A DNA stretch of 64,000 nt. Source: Gnetum montanum. Its lineage: Eukaryota; Streptophyta; Gnetopsida; Gnetales; Gnetaceae. The notes beneath the pieces were generated by a model, which was given only the letters and a program-made list of their open reading frames with translations, was not told the DNA's origin and made no database searches. The stretch is taken from the NCBI GenBank assembly GCA_015680685.1, contig MNCI01007684.1, positions 126,653 to 190,652 of the forward strand, read 5' to 3'. Below are positions 22,250 to 34,699 of this stretch, piece after piece. The position numbers and the translations under genes are program-made. Every line of letters begins with the position of its first letter. Position 1 is the stretch's first letter.

Positions 22250-24580
22250 TATGACAAATAGTGGTTTAGCAGCTATTGTGAGGCAAACTCTTTATGGCAC
22301 CTTGATGATGAAAGGTTGCTTAGTGGTTGTTGTTGTTATGTCATGCCAGTTTAACATATTAGAAAATGATTGGTTTGGTTATCAATTTAATGTCTTAGCA
22401 GATGATTACTATGGGACCTTGATCACAAAGGATGTTGTGTGCTGGAGGTGGCACTTTGATAACAACTGGGGGCCTCTTTCTTGTGAAGGCCAAGGGGATC
22501 CTTGCCTTGCTGGGAGACATGTAGATCACAAAAGGCTATTGCACAAGTTTATACTTGCCACCTATGTTGAGGGAGTTTAAGACATAGGGGGAATTTTTTG
22601 CATTGGATTAGCTTGCTGCATTGAGGACCAGTTGGCCCCATTCTATCATTCTTTGCAAATCATCCTCCAAAGAATGATAGTTGTCTGTACTGTGACCAAA
22701 CATCTTGTGGTAATGACAATATTGGTCTAGCATGAGATGTTTTTAGACTAGGGGCTTGTTCAGTATTGCTGAGGTAGGGTTACTCAGTAGTTCACAATAC
22801 CTATCATGTTTTTTGGTGGGAAATCTCTTATACATGTTTGTATTAAATTTTCCTAGATTTCAAGAGTTGCTCAAGTAGTTCAGACGGTTCCATCAGTAGT
22901 GGTGTATACTTTGAGTGATCCTTCCACTCAAAGTTATGTCTTGGGGTGGCCCCTATCGATGTAGGTGAGTTGGTGGCTTTGTGAGCTAGGGCCTTGCGCT
23001 ACTTAGTTGTTGGGCCCCAATTGGTTGCTTTTGTGCTTGTGGCCACTATTTCCATTGTTATGATTTTCTTGCATGCATGTTGGTTTTTGTAGGTCATGTA
23101 GGTTGGATCATTGCTAGCTTGCACTACCTCCTCTATGCCTTTTGTTTGGGCAAAGGCTTGGCTAAGAGACTTCAGGGCTAGGTAATATAGTTCAGACTTG
23201 ATGAAGTCATTTACTTCACCCTTGAAGATGGCCAGTATGTGTGTCTCTACTAGGGGTTCACACATTTCACTCAATGTAGGATTCCAATGTTGGAGGAAGT
23301 TTGGCACAGGCTCTAGGAGCCCCTACTTGACCTATATGAGTTGTTCAAGGGTTGCTTCAGGCTTTAGGTTGTACCTAAAGCATGTCACAAACTAGCTTAT
23401 GAGATCCTCCAAAGAAGAGATTAAGGCCTTAGTTTGCACATGGTACCAGTCTAAGGCCTTGCTAGTGAGTGACATGGGGAACACGTGCATGATGGCATGT
23501 GGCTAGGATTGAAGGAGTAGGCACTTGAATCAAAAGTATGAATTAGGGTCCTATTCACCATTGTACTTCGTGAGTTGAGGTAGTAGGACCCCAGACGGGA
23601 GAGTTAGAGGTGGTACTATAAGACTTATGGAATCATCTTGGTAGAAGTTCACCACCTTGATGGTGTTGAAGGAGGTAGCCTTGAGTCAGTTAATCTCCTC
23701 CATTAAGCCTTGGATCAGTTAGAATTCCTGATCCAAGTTTGGGGATGTGCCAACTGGTTGCATTGGCTAGGTGTGCATTGGTCATACAGTGTAGGGTTAG
23801 GTTGTTGATTTGGAGTTTTCTAGTTTAACATTGTAGCATACAGGCGTTACTAGTTTAATGTTGTAGCATACAGTCGTTGCCAGTTTAACATCATAACAAA
23901 TGGTTGTTGCTAGTTTAACATCATAGTGGATAAGTTTAGTTGATGTGTTGGTTGAGGGATGGACATGGTGATTGAGGTGGACCATACATGAGTGGGTTGG
24001 ACAAATTCCATGGGCACTGATGAGACAAGCGAGATGTGGGATGCCTAAGTTGTCTGGGGCTAAGAGGTGGCCCCTACATGAGCATAGGATTGGGAAAATG
24101 TAATGGTTTCTCTCGAGGAAGGATGAATTCATATGGTTACCATATTAGAGAAGACATATGGACTAAACTGAGGAGGGGTTGTACTAGGGAGTGGTTGTTG
24201 GAAGATGGTGTATAGGGGGCTCTCATATTTGGAGTGGGCCTCAAACTCATCTTCTTTCTCCTATGAGGCTTCCTCATAGGTTGTTCCTACATCATGCTCA
24301 TTTGCATGGATGAGTTGGGACAATAGCTGGTGGTAGGACTCCATGAGTGGGATTATGTTGAATAAGGAGGGGTTGTAATCCTATCCATCCTAGTGGACTC
24401 ATTTGTAATCTTTTTTTGCCTCTAACTCAAGGTGATCCACTTGTAGCCCTACTTGGATTTTGGCACAGATAAAATTGTATTGTTCATGGCTTAGTGTGGA
24501 ACACTTTGGCTGGATTGTGGTATCAAATGAATTAGACACCAATGAGGAAGGTTGATCTAGATTCATGTTTAAAAATCAAG
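22250..24580 (-). pseudogene. gag of the gag-protease element (minus copy), decayed
   Basis: The best-preserved stretch, 23307-22999, reads LVETHILAIFKGEVNDFIKSELYYLALKSL..AFAQ, then IEEVVQASNDPTYMTYKNQ and ATSTKATNWGP. It aligns with plus-strand 30180-30470 (VHTLRQAFAQ, VAQASNDATYVAYRNQ, TSTKATNWGP). This is the end of the capsid domain and the linker. The 5' part (about 24580-23310) is full of stops. The two copies belong to one family of gag-protease elements inserted in opposite orientations. Confidence 0.7.
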
Positions 24581-24649
24581 TGGTGAGAGTTGTTGTTTGC
24601 CAAAAATGACCAACTCTAAAAACTATAGATAAATGATTAAGTCTGTCGA

Positions 24650-24825
24650 TGGTAGAAAAATGGCTAAGTATAAAAATGCAAAGAAATAGCTAAGTATGGA
24701 AACTGCAAAAAAAAAAGAGAAGAACTAAGTGTAAAATTATAAAAATTTAGCAAAGTATGAAAATGCAAAAAAAAGCTAAGTATGAAAATGTAGAAAAAAT
24801 GCTAAGTATGAAAGCTGTTGAAAAT
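24650..24825. repeat. Short tandem repeats in the leader of the minus element
   Basis: About six imperfect copies of a 25-30-bp unit containing 'gctaagtatgaaaatgcaaaaa' lie between the primer site and gag of the minus element. The plus element also carries a minisatellite in the equivalent place, but with an unrelated unit. Confidence 0.7.
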
Positions 24826-25116
24826 GGCTAACTCTGGTCTACGTCCATTGTGCTTTGAGAGGTTGTTATGTTCTCCAGAGCACCTAGAGATTGACATAAC
24901 AGACATAGTTGGGCTTTCATCCTATGGGGATTCAAGGGAACTAACAATTGGGACCATCCTATACCAACCAAACTGCAGACAACTTTTGCACTGGCTTATG
25001 ATCCAGCTACTACCATGGTAGGTCCACAAGGGTGTTATGTCTATGCTAGCTTAAGGCTAGTAATAGAGGTGCATAAAGCATGTAGAACTACCCTTAAACA
25101 TAGAAGGAAAGGGAGG

Positions 25117-25133
25117 CCCTCCTTCTAGTGCCA
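25117..25133 (-). other. Primer-binding site of the minus gag-protease element
   Basis: On the minus strand TGGCACTAGAAGGAGGG follows the LTR end (CGTTACA at 25139) after five bases. It differs by one G-to-A change from the plus element's TGGCGCTAGAAGGAGGG at 28444. I could not assign the tRNA with certainty. Confidence 0.6.
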
Positions 25134-25138
25134 AAAAT

Positions 25139-26865
25139 TGTAACGATCGAAAATGTCGATGGCTAAAATCACCAAGGGATCAATGGATGCTTAGCCTCAA
25201 TCTCACCTTCGCATGAGGGCCTTGTTGGAAAAGGAAGTGAAGTTCCCTAAATGATCTTGTCAATTGAATAGGGGATTTAGTAATTGCAATTGGGGCAAAG
25301 GATGCAATCGAGGGGTGTTGTGATTAGTCAAAATGCAAATGCAAACAATGTGAAATGGTGTGAAGTGTCAAAGTGGTGCTTCGCGGTGCTAAGTGTAGAG
25401 TGTGGCCATGAAATGGGGGTGAGAATAGACAAGGGTTTCAATCAAAATGAGGGTGTTAACCTATGAATACTACCACCTAAGCATAGTATAGCATGACAAC
25501 ACATGAAAAAAATGCAAAAATATTAAAAAATACAATAAACTGCAAGAAATGGTAGAGAGAAATGGAATACCACCCTAAATGGGAGTGTAGTTAACTCCAA
25601 AAGGATCTTAGAAGGTATAGAGTGTAAAATAGGCATAATGGAAGTGTAGTCATAGTCTCAGTGGTGTTAGGCTATGAAATCTGATGTTGATTATGATGAA
25701 CCATGGCTGTTGGGTTGGCCACTGCGGTGCACCATGTAGTGTTCTGCAAGGCCGTAATGGGGTTGCATTGGGCTGTGATGTGCAAATCTACCTCTCTACT
25801 GGTGTGGTATGCTTTGGGTCTTGTTCACCCATATAGCTAAGTGCCAAGATGCCAAGATGCCAAATGCCAAATGAAAATGCCAACTACCCACTAGTGAAAA
25901 GATGGAACCCCCCCTAAAACATTAGGACACAGGGGTATTTATAGGGCTAGGGTTAGCCCAAAATGTGGATTGGGTGCCACGTGGCAGTGTAGTAGGTGGG
26001 ACTATGAGAAAAATTTAGAAAATTTTATAAGTCTGGAGGTGACTAGAAAAATTTTAAAAATTTTCTAACTTTGGTTGCTACGTTGATCCTGTGTTATGTG
26101 CGGGACACGGAATGCTAGATGCTACACTTGTCCCATGTTACACACGGGACATAGGATGCTGGTTGCTATGCTCATCGAGTGTTACATGTAGGACATAGGA
26201 TGATGGATACTATGCGCATCCCATGTTACATGTAGGATACAAGACATTAGCTACTACACTCGTTCCATGTTACGTGCGGGACACAAGACACTAGCTGCTA
26301 TGCTTGTCCCATGTTACATGTAGGACATGAGATGCTCCTTGGGGATAAGGTGCAGCATGGAGACTTAGAAGAATCTAGTGAAGACTATAATCCTTGTTCT
26401 TGCTACATTGGCTATACTCTAGAGTGTAGTAGAACGGGTAGCCTCAAGAGTTAGAAAATCTGCCAAATGCCTCTTCCATGCTAAGCTAGCTTATAGCTTC
26501 TAGTTTGACACTTAGGCAAAACTTGTCACTAAAAAGTGTACTATGTTAGCTACACTCTAGACGATAGCATGCAGAGTGAGAGCATAGAAAAACACTTAGA
26601 AAAAATTTTCATGCAGCTGCTGTTGACACTTGACAAATTGTGCAAGACAGGCCTTAATGCATGCTATGCTAGCTATGCTGGGGAGTGTAGCACTAACACT
26701 TGAAATTGTTTTTAAGTTTTGACATGTAGAAAAATTTGCAAAAAGTGTCATAGTTCTAACTCTTAGAAAACATTTGCAAATATGGTAGTCAAAGCTAACT
26801 ACACTCAACACTTAGAAAAATTTGGGCAAAGTGCCACTATTTTGACACTTAGCCAAATTTGTAGT
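25139..26865 (-). mobile_element. 5' LTR of the minus gag-protease element
   Basis: On the plus strand it opens TGTAACGATCG, the reverse complement of an LTR 3' end in CA, next to the primer site. It contains the 44-45-bp tandem array at 26087-26336 and repeated 'cactctagagtgtag' and 'acttagaaaaa' motifs. Its outer boundary is not sharp: the sequence changes character near 26865, where 'tgttgagacccg' begins. No second LTR for this element was found near 20.9 kb, so it appears truncated at its 3' end. Confidence 0.5.
26087..26336. repeat. 44-45-bp tandem array in the minus-element LTR
   Basis: About 5.5 copies share the pattern 'cccatgttac.tg.gggacaya.gatgctrgctgctatgctcgt', with starts near 26086, 26131, 26175, 26220, 26264 and 26308. 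Most differences between copies are transitions. Confidence 0.85.
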
Positions 26866-28437
26866 TGAGATGTTGAGACCCGAAATTTTGTGGTGTTTCA
26901 AGTACTGTAGACCTTCTATGAGCCACTTGCAATAGATTGTAGAGACTATAAGCTAGGAAAATAAGGAAGGTTATCTATTGTATCAAGTTAGAGACAATAT
27001 AAGAAAACCTATGATATCAACAGAACCTACTAGTGATAAAATATCATTATAGGCAAGAGAAGATGAACACTGAGCAAGTTTATGAGATCACACTGCAAGT
27101 CACGCTGCAACGTGAGTCCAGCGTGACCAACTTTTTGGGCCTCAAAAATGAGTTAAAATGATTGATTTCAAAGGTGAAAATCATCTTCAGGGTCCACTAT
27201 TGACAAATATGGATTGCAGCCTTTGTAATGTCAGATTTTGGGCCCAAAATTGCAAGTTTTCAGAAGTTTTCTTGAGGTCACGTTGCAGGTCAAGCTGTAG
27301 TGTAAATCTAGCATGACTTGCCAAAAGTGGCTCTGAACAGGCCACATTCAGGCTCAAATTCAGATTTTAGATCACTCTCAAGGTTAGAAACATTCAAGTA
27401 AATAGTTGCATTCAATGAACAGGCCTCAGAAATCAAAATTGGATGTCAAGTGCCTCATTTTATTTCACTCTGGCTGAGGTCACGTTGAGGACACTCCCAG
27501 CGTGAGTGTCTACTGAATGCCCAGCATGAGTGCAAGTAGACATGCTTTAAACAGCCATGAAATCAGTCGAGTTGACATCTTGCAATGGTCAAATCAAAGA
27601 TCTAGAAGTTTCTAGAGAGCTAGAGATAATTTCTCTTATTGTACATTGTCAATTTTGATTTGTGGGCTTAGTAGGCCCTTACTGTCTAAATTGCATGTAT
27701 TTTCATAGATTTGAGTGATCCACACATTTTAAGATACGGTGAATTTGGTCTAGAACGTAGCTTGCTCACACATGTCCAACTCACACATAGTTGTCCATTG
27801 GACACATGTCACGAGATCCGCTTTCCTCTCATATCTCAGCCATTGATTCCATTCTTGAATTCCACACCTAAGCTTGACTAAACCCTATAAATACCCTATC
27901 AATTCACATAAATAGGGTTGGCAAGTTTTGAGTTAAATGAATTAGGAAACTCTGACTAGAAGTCCTTGGGTGCTTAGCACACTTGACTCCTGGCATCCAA
28001 GCACTTCTGAAACACATCATATCACATCGCCCCAGGGCTTGGCGCTTGACTTGCCATCTGTAGCTACACTTTGATCGGTGCACATCTTTTCTATGCAATA
28101 CAATACATCTCATTTTACCAGCCATTATTTTCTGTTTACTCTGTTTTACATTCAGTTTATGTTCTGTTTACAATACTAGTTTTGCATGCGTTTCTATTTA
28201 CATTTTGTGCACACTATTTACGTTTCAAAAAATTAGTAATGATAACCCCAGTGCAAGCCATAGTTTACACTCAGGGAAGTCCTTGGTTGATTTGTGTGTA
28301 GAACATCCAAGGCACTCTTCCTTCTTTTACTTTTCTACCTTTTCCTTGAGGCAAAGGTAGGGTCAGCTGTGTCTACCCGATGATCTTTTGGTGTTTGTTT
28401 TCCTTCCAGCCTTAAACCAACGATTTAGGTCAGTACA
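26866..28437 (+). mobile_element. 5' LTR of the plus gag-protease element
   Basis: From about 27090 to 28437 it aligns with 35490-36831, with shared landmarks 'aaattgcaagttttcagaag', 'cctataaataccctatcaattcac', 'tgcgtttctrtttacattttgtg' and 'gatttaggtyagtaca'. 'tataaata' at about 27886 may be the promoter. The LTR ends ACA at 28437, six bases before the primer site. Homology to the right LTR could not be followed upstream of 27090, so 26866 ('tgttgagaccc') is only a possible start. Confidence 0.65.
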
Positions 28438-28443
28438 GTAAAT

Positions 28444-28460
28444 TGGCGCTAGAAGGAGGG
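28444..28460 (+). other. Primer-binding site of the plus gag-protease element
   Basis: TGGCGCTAGAAGGAGGG lies six bases after the LTR end. The same site type occurs in the minus element. The plus orientation follows. Confidence 0.65.
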
Positions 28461-28619
28461 CCGAACTTGTTTATAGTTTAATCAAAACATTTATCATGTT
28501 ACCTATCTAAATGCTACACAAACCAAGTGTTGACACTAAACCTTAGCTTATCAAGCTAGCTTACACACACCTAGCTTAACTTACTCTCTCTAAAACTAGA
28601 TATCTCACACTGTAGCTAC

Positions 28620-28980
28620 TCATGCTGTTAGTGATGTTGAGCCAGTTAGTGACACTAAGCCAATTAGTCATACTATCACGCTGAGTCAGTTAGTCACGTT
28701 GAGCTAGTTAGTCACGCTGAGCCAGTTAGTCATGCTGAGCCAGTTAGTCATGCTGTCATGCTGAGCCAGTTAGTCATACTGTCATGCTAAGTCAATTAGT
28801 CATGCTAAGCCAGTTAGTCATGTTGAGCCAGTTAGTCATGCTGTCACACTGAGTTAGTTAGTCACGCTATCATGTTGAGTCAGTTAGTCACGTTGAGCCA
28901 GTTAGTCACGTTGAGCCAGTTAGTCACACTATCACACTGAGTCAATTAGTCATGCTGAGCCAGTTAGTCACGCTGGGAAG
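28620..28980. repeat. 18-bp minisatellite in the element leader
   Basis: About 17-20 copies of GTTAGTCAYGCTGAGCCA stand between the primer site and gag. Some copies carry an 8-bp internal duplication (gtcatgct), which breaks any common reading frame. In one frame the basic unit would read Val-Ser-His-Ala-Glu-Pro, but the array does not form a long open frame. Confidence 0.85.
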
Positions 28981-29009
28981 CCAAATCACTCAAACTAACA
29001 GCTTGCTCA

Positions 29010-31190
29010 CGCTACTATGGAATCTTCCAACATCCTCACACTAGAACAATATAACTTCATTTGTGTAAAAATCCAAGCCAACTTGCCTATCGATCGCATG
29101 GAAAGAGAGGCAAAGTGAAACTATGAGCTCATCTACAAGGGAGGTCATGAGTTCACTCCCTCAACATTTGACATAATCCCCCTTTTTGAACACCATCATC
29201 AACTCATGTTTCAGCTTCTCATGGCAAGGAGTCAAGCCTTATAGCCACCTCTGATAGAGCCTCAGAATGGAAATGAGAAAGATGACTTTGCCACCCAATC
29301 TAAGCATGGGGAGTTATACCATACCATTAGTCCTCATGCCTATACAAACCCATTATTCCAACCTTTCCTAGAGGAAACCATGCTTGCTCCTTCATCCCCA
29401 TACATGCGAGGACTAGCTTCTCAACAAGAAGTACCAACTTCCACATCCATCCATTACATACCACAAGTACAAACCTATGGGGCACCCCTAACTACTTTAG
29501 CACAACACGTTCAGGTGTCACCTCATAACCTGTGGCTGGGTAGTGGGTTCCACAAGCTATTCAATAGCACCAACCACTTACTACAGCATACCACACCCTA
29601 CGATCCTGCCTTTGAATGTTGCTCAACCATAGTAATCGATAATTCAACAGTCCTCCTTTCCACAGAAAATGCAACAATCGAATTACTATCAATCACAACC
29701 CACTCAACCCACTGGTCTGCCTATTACCCAAGAGTGTGCAGACACAAAGAAAATGATGCACATGTTAATTGAGGAGGTAAAGTTCCCTAAAACTTCAAAC
29801 ACTAAGGAAATTAAGGTGTTGTACTTCTACCAAAATGATCTAACCCACCCTTCAATTCCACCATTAACCTTGCCAAAGAAAATATCCTTACCTCAACTCA
29901 CCAAGTACAATGGAGAGGGAGAACCAAATGCCCACCTAGTAACATTTTGAACAAAATGTCTATGACTTCAGGCCTAGCCTCATGTAATTCTACGTATATT
30001 TGCTATGTCCTTAATGGGAAAATCCTTAGACTGGTACCGAGCTTTACCTTGTAACTTCATATCCTCTCTAGAGGATTTGTTACATTATTTTGTCACCCGT
30101 TTTAAATATAATCGAAGGCCTGAAGCCACACTGGATAGCCTGATTTAGATTAAATAGGCACCATTAGAGCCAGCATAGAATTTTATCCAAAGGTGGATTG
30201 CAATTCTCAATGAAATTCACGAGCCCATCCCTGAAACATATTTTCTTACCATCCTTAAGGTAGCCGCGAACAACTTTGTTAAATCGAAACTTTATTATTT
30301 GAAAGTCCATACCTTGAGACAAGCATTTGCACAAATTAAGGACAGAGGAAGTAGCGCAAGCTAGCAATGATGCAACTTATGTGGCCTATAGGAACCAAAA
30401 CACTCGCAAACAAAACACAATAGTGGAAATGGTGGCCACAAGTACAAAAGCAACCAACTGGGGCCCAACAGCTAAGCAACCCAAAGCCCCAGCTGACAAA
30501 ACTACCAACTTTGGCACCATCTTACCTACATCAGCAGGGGCCACTCCAAAGCCCAACTTTTAGTGCAAGGACTGCTCAAAGTACACACCACTACCAATGC
30601 AACCCTCTCAACTATTGGAGCAACCTTTGAAAGCCAGGAAAATCCAACACAAATACGTATCAGAGATTACCTGCCAAAAACATGACAGGTACTACGAGCT
30701 ACTAAGGAACCCCACGTTAGTAGTACCAAATGAGCCCCTAGTCCCACAACATTTTAAATTGGACCAATACTGTCATTACTATCAAATGGGTGATCACAGT
30801 ACAGACAAATATCATGCCTTGCAAGATGACCTGAAGGAAATGATAGAACAAGGCCAACTAGTGGCTGACATGACAAGTCAATCCAACCCAGACGATGCCT
30901 CCTATTTCATAAACTCAATTAACATAGGTGGCAAGCCAAAACCTATGCAACAACCTTCTATGATCCATGTGCCTCCCAATAAGGAAAAGGTCCGCGTAGC
31001 CTTCACAAGCAAGAGGTCTCCCTTTATTTTCAAAGTGCTACCTCAGGAACCCACAACATCCTCTGTGGTCAAGGTTCCATAGCAATCATCTACTAAGACA
31101 TTAAACTGGCATGACTCGTCTGCTAAGACGTTAAAATGACATGACACGATAATAAAAATAGCTAAGAAACCTTTTTCCATCAAGGTGCCA
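29010..31190 (+). pseudogene. gag of the plus gag-protease element
   Basis: Frames at 29380-29772, 29669-29950, 30327-30563 and 30597-31082 together give a proline/glutamine-rich N-terminal part, a capsid-type region (KISLPQLTKYNGEGEPNAHL near 29880; a DWYRALP-like block near 30030; YFLTILKVAANNFVKSKLYYL near 30270) and a zinc-knuckle-like block (YCHYYQMGDHSTDKY near 30770, where the last Cys of a C-H-H-C pattern is replaced). The LPQLTKYNGEGEP start of the capsid is typical of plant Gypsy gag. Frames are broken by a few stops and shifts, fewer than in the surrounding Tat element, so this insertion looks younger. Confidence 0.75.
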
Positions 31191-31249
31191 TGACAAGTTA
31201 GTCACACAACAATCCCCAAAACAACTCCTTAGACACCCTTTATTATAAG

Positions 31250-32330
31250 GGGGCCATGATGTGATGGCCTCTCACTTATCCAAATCCCAATAGTGGGAAA
31301 CATCTCGATCCCTCCTTCCTTGAGGGTTGACCCCACTAGCAACCTAGGTAGGTCCACCAAATGGCAGTGCAAGAGGACAAACGAGCATCTCGCAACCCCC
31401 ATGGCCAAAGAAAAGGCCACAACTAGCAGAAAACGATTCAACACTAGGGCCCCTACCCCAAAACGGACCAAACAAGCCAAGCCAAATTCCCCTTCACAAA
31501 AGATTTGTCTCTCAAACCACATGGAGGAAGTCAAGGCCAACACAATGGCTAATGACAAGGACTTTGTAGCTACACTAACCTAGGTAAAAGAAACACTCAA
31601 GCATAAGAACACAACGTTTAGCTTGTACGACCTGGTCAGGACCTCACCTGCTCACTGCCAAGCATTGGCCCAGGTCTTAGCCTCCATTCCTGTTATGGAG
31701 GACATCCCTGCAAATGAGGCATCCATCTGTGCAACAATGTTACCTTCCACACCACAAGAATTAGGTTCAACAACCTTAACCTTTCGCGATGATGTAGTCA
31801 AAGTTAACCCCAAACGAGGGGAGGTCACTATGGCTCCACTATCCATTAGCATACATGTTGGGTAGTACACCATCTGTAGAGTGTAGGTTGACGATGGTCC
31901 AGCAACGAACATAGTCCTGTACTCCGTCATTGACAAGCTAGGCTTGACAGATGAAATTAGGCCAACCAAAACCACATGTCTAAAATCTTTCAATGGATCA
32001 TGTGTCATAGTCAAGGGTACAATCAACTTAGCCTTTGTAGTGGGAGAGCAATTCCCCACTAGCGCAGATTTCACTGTCATAGAGGAGATGCCAGGTTTCA
32101 ACATGATTCTAGGTAGGCCTTGGCTAGCTCAACTAAGGGCCATCTCCTCTCCCATCAACCAAGAAATCCACCTTCCATATAAAGGTGGTCAAGTTATCAT
32201 CCATGATGATAACGTTTCCTCTTCGACTATCCATGACATAGACATGGTGCAAGTTTTGGAAGAAGAGTTTCTTGGTGGTGCACCTATAACAACCAACGCA
32301 ATGCCTAAGGCTAACACACCTGAATGAGTG
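31250..32330 (+). pseudogene. Protease region of the plus gag-protease element
   Basis: Around 31885, VDDGPATNIVLYSVIDKLGL occupies the place of the retropepsin D-S/T/G-G active-site loop. It is followed by KGTINLAFVVGEQFP and VIEEMPGFNMILGRPWLAQL at 31990-32130. The run of HxxYKGGQVIIHDDN after it is also seen in plant Gypsy protease-to-RT linkers. There is no RT, RNase H or integrase before the right LTR, so the element depends on enzymes supplied by others. A stop at 31863 splits the domain. Confidence 0.75.
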
Positions 32331-32429
32331 GTTGAGGCCAACAGCCCTCTAGAGTATCCTAAGCCTTGCATGCTCCCTAAACCATGCTTGGTTAGGAAGC
32401 AACTACATGACCAAGACCTTCCCTTGGCC

Positions 32430-32825
32430 AAAAATGCGAGTGCTTACCTACCCTTTGCCATGCATTTTTGACTTTTGTTTACATCACACTAGCCTTTAAA
32501 TTTACATTTTGTCTGCTCACTTAGATCACACATTTTTCTTTGTTTACAAATTCGTCAACTTAGTTTGCACATTGCATTCATAAAACATGAAACTACAAAA
32601 ACACATGGCTCGAAAAGGCCTAAAACTAGCTTACGGCCTGGAATGGCCTAAAACTACCACTTTTTGCATTGCTTTTCTTTCATAAATACATTTTAACTCT
32701 GTTTATGACAGGTGTCACTTGATTTGTTTCCTTTCTAGTTGATTTTTACAGGATCTTGCAGACACATAGCATGACCACACATGCAGCATCACACCTTATA
32801 CAAGCAAGGTAAGCAATAGTCTGCT
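32430..32825 (+). other. Non-coding 3' internal region of the plus element
   Basis: AT-rich, with repeated 'ggcctaaaactag' phrases and no recognisable domain. Only the first part has homology to the minus copy (around 20960). Confidence 0.45.
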
Positions 32826-33152
32826 ATGACTATAAACTGATACAAAATAGTCCTGGCATCATGACTTAAAACTAATACCATAGAATAGTCCTGGCATCAT
32901 GACTTAAAAATAATATAATGGAATAGTCTTGGCATCATGACTTAAAATTGATACCACAAAAAATTCTTGGCATCATAACTTAAAACTGATACCATGGAAC
33001 AATCCTGGCATCATGACTTAAAACTAATACCACAGAACAGTCCTGGCATCATGACTTAAAACTGATACCATAGAATAGTCTTGATATCATGCCTTAAAAC
33101 TGATACCATAGAACAGTCTTGGCATCATGAATTAAAACTGATACCACAGAGC
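32826..33152. repeat. 38-bp tandem array
   Basis: About 8.5 copies of a 38-bp unit with the core 'actgataccatagaacagtc' followed by 'ctggcatcatgacttaaa'. More diverged 'gtcca.yangactataaactag' units continue to about 33370. Confidence 0.9.
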
Positions 33153-33369
33153 TCTATCCAGCATGACACTAAACTACCACATTTGTCCACCATGACATAA
33201 AACTAGCATGTAGAGTCCACTAAGACTATAAACTAGTTTGCCTCTTCATAGTCCGCTATGAATATAAACTAGCAGCGCACCGTCTGCTACGACGCTAAAC
33301 TAGTGTCGTCCAAAGGGTTATGACATGAAACTAAACCACAACAGTCCACTAAGACTATAAACTAGCGAC

Positions 33370-34690
33370 ATCATCGAAAACTAGGAAAAACTTGAAAAGA
33401 TGTGTTGCTACAATTGGTTGTACATGTTCCACAAAGACTTGATGCCTATTTGTCTCATGGGCCTTGATGAAGCTGATGCTATTCATGATTCTGTTTGCTT
33501 TGAAATTGCACTCGGTGGCTCCATCTCCTTGTTCATCTCCTTGTTTAAAGTGCTTAGTTAACCAATTCATTTGTGTTTTTTCTTGTCTTCTTGGAGTTTT
33601 GTTTGCAGGATGACATGCCTAAGGCATTCGTGCATAGATGCGCTTCATCGTGACGACAAGGTATCACATTCTTCCTAACGCACGTAACTAGGTTAATCAA
33701 ACCGTTCATAAGTACATTCCTGACTCTCAATATATTCCCTATTTCCCCATCATGCTCCTCTTAGCCTATTCAAATACCTCCCTGATACATTCTACTTATC
33801 TCAAAGCTCTTGGTACATTGTTGCACACTATGACTCTGTAAGTAGTTGCAATGCAAAACATAGTACACGAAGCATGATGCAAAATGAAAGTACTTGAAAC
33901 ACAAGCACAACACTAAAGAAAGCTCTTTCAAAAAGATAAAAGAGAAAAAGAAAAATAAAAGAAAAATAAAAATAAAGCAAAAAAAGAAGAAGAAACAAAC
34001 AAAAAGAAAAAGAACAAAAAGGTTAAAGAGAAAAATGCACGGAAAAGGTCTTCATGACCTCGTTGACATCATAAAAAAAACTATTAGCTATTCTCATACA
34101 AGCCCTGGTGAGAAGGTAATTGTCTTAAGAAAATAGTTACACTTGTGTCTCAAAGAGATCATGTTGCACACCATTGCGTGGCATTAGCTATTTACAACGG
34201 GCCTCGTAAACACTGTATAAGAGTCATGTTTCTCCAAAGAACGCACTTCCTATGTCTTGGCTTCGAGTCTACTAAACACTAGCTATTCACAGAGACCAAA
34301 GATATAGCTCATTCATGTGAGAAAATTTCTCTCCCACAATCCCAACAGCATTCATAACCCTTGATCAACTCTTGACTTCCCTAGTTACAATCCCTTGCAT
34401 CTTGAATCACATTCCCTCAATCCCATGTACTTTTGAAAATGGAGTGATGAAATCTAGCCAAGGGCCGACGAATAATGCTTGATACTTTGTTGTTCATGGT
34501 TTTTAGCACTTCTTTGTCAATGCCTCTTAGGTGGATTCCTCTAGACGTCAACAAAGACGGGCCAATGAAACACCACTAATTTTGGCCTAGCACTTTGAAG
34601 TTAAAATGACTTAAGCCCTTTCGAAGTTTTGGGAGGCAAAATTTGGCTAAGTATGGAGCTCAAACCCAGCTTTCCCAAGGAAACTTGTTC
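33370..34690 (+). other. Non-coding 3' internal region with an A/G-rich tract
   Basis: No gene recognised. A purine-rich tract (A/G with few pyrimidines) at about 33925-34035 lies before the right LTR. The real polypurine tract next to the LTR could not be fixed because the LTR start is unclear. Confidence 0.4.
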
Positions 34691-34699
34691 ACCCTCAGT

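Larger units (their letters stand above)
20930..22250 (-). pseudogene. Protease region of a gag-protease element (minus copy)
   Basis: The minus-strand frames contain KGTINLLFMIGEQFP and IIEEMPGFNLILGRPWLAQ, the C-terminal half of a retropepsin (the LGRPWL block is typical of plant Gypsy protease). Upstream lies ADNDSTTNIVI at the active-site position. The same domain, in better shape, is at 31880-32330 on the plus strand. The minus copy is interrupted by two gaps (poly-G plus N) and by stops. No RT or integrase follows, so this is a gag-protease-only, non-autonomous element. Confidence 0.75.

Noticed and set aside
28620-28980. CRISPR array
   Set aside because: The units are contiguous 18-bp repeats without unique spacers, inside a plant retroelement leader.
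29380-29772. 130-codon frame as a host gene
   Set aside because: It sits between a retroelement primer site and clear gag/protease blocks, so it is the low-complexity part of gag.
33894-34136. 80-codon Lys-rich frame
   Set aside because: It is just an A/G-rich low-complexity tract in the 3' region of an LTR element.
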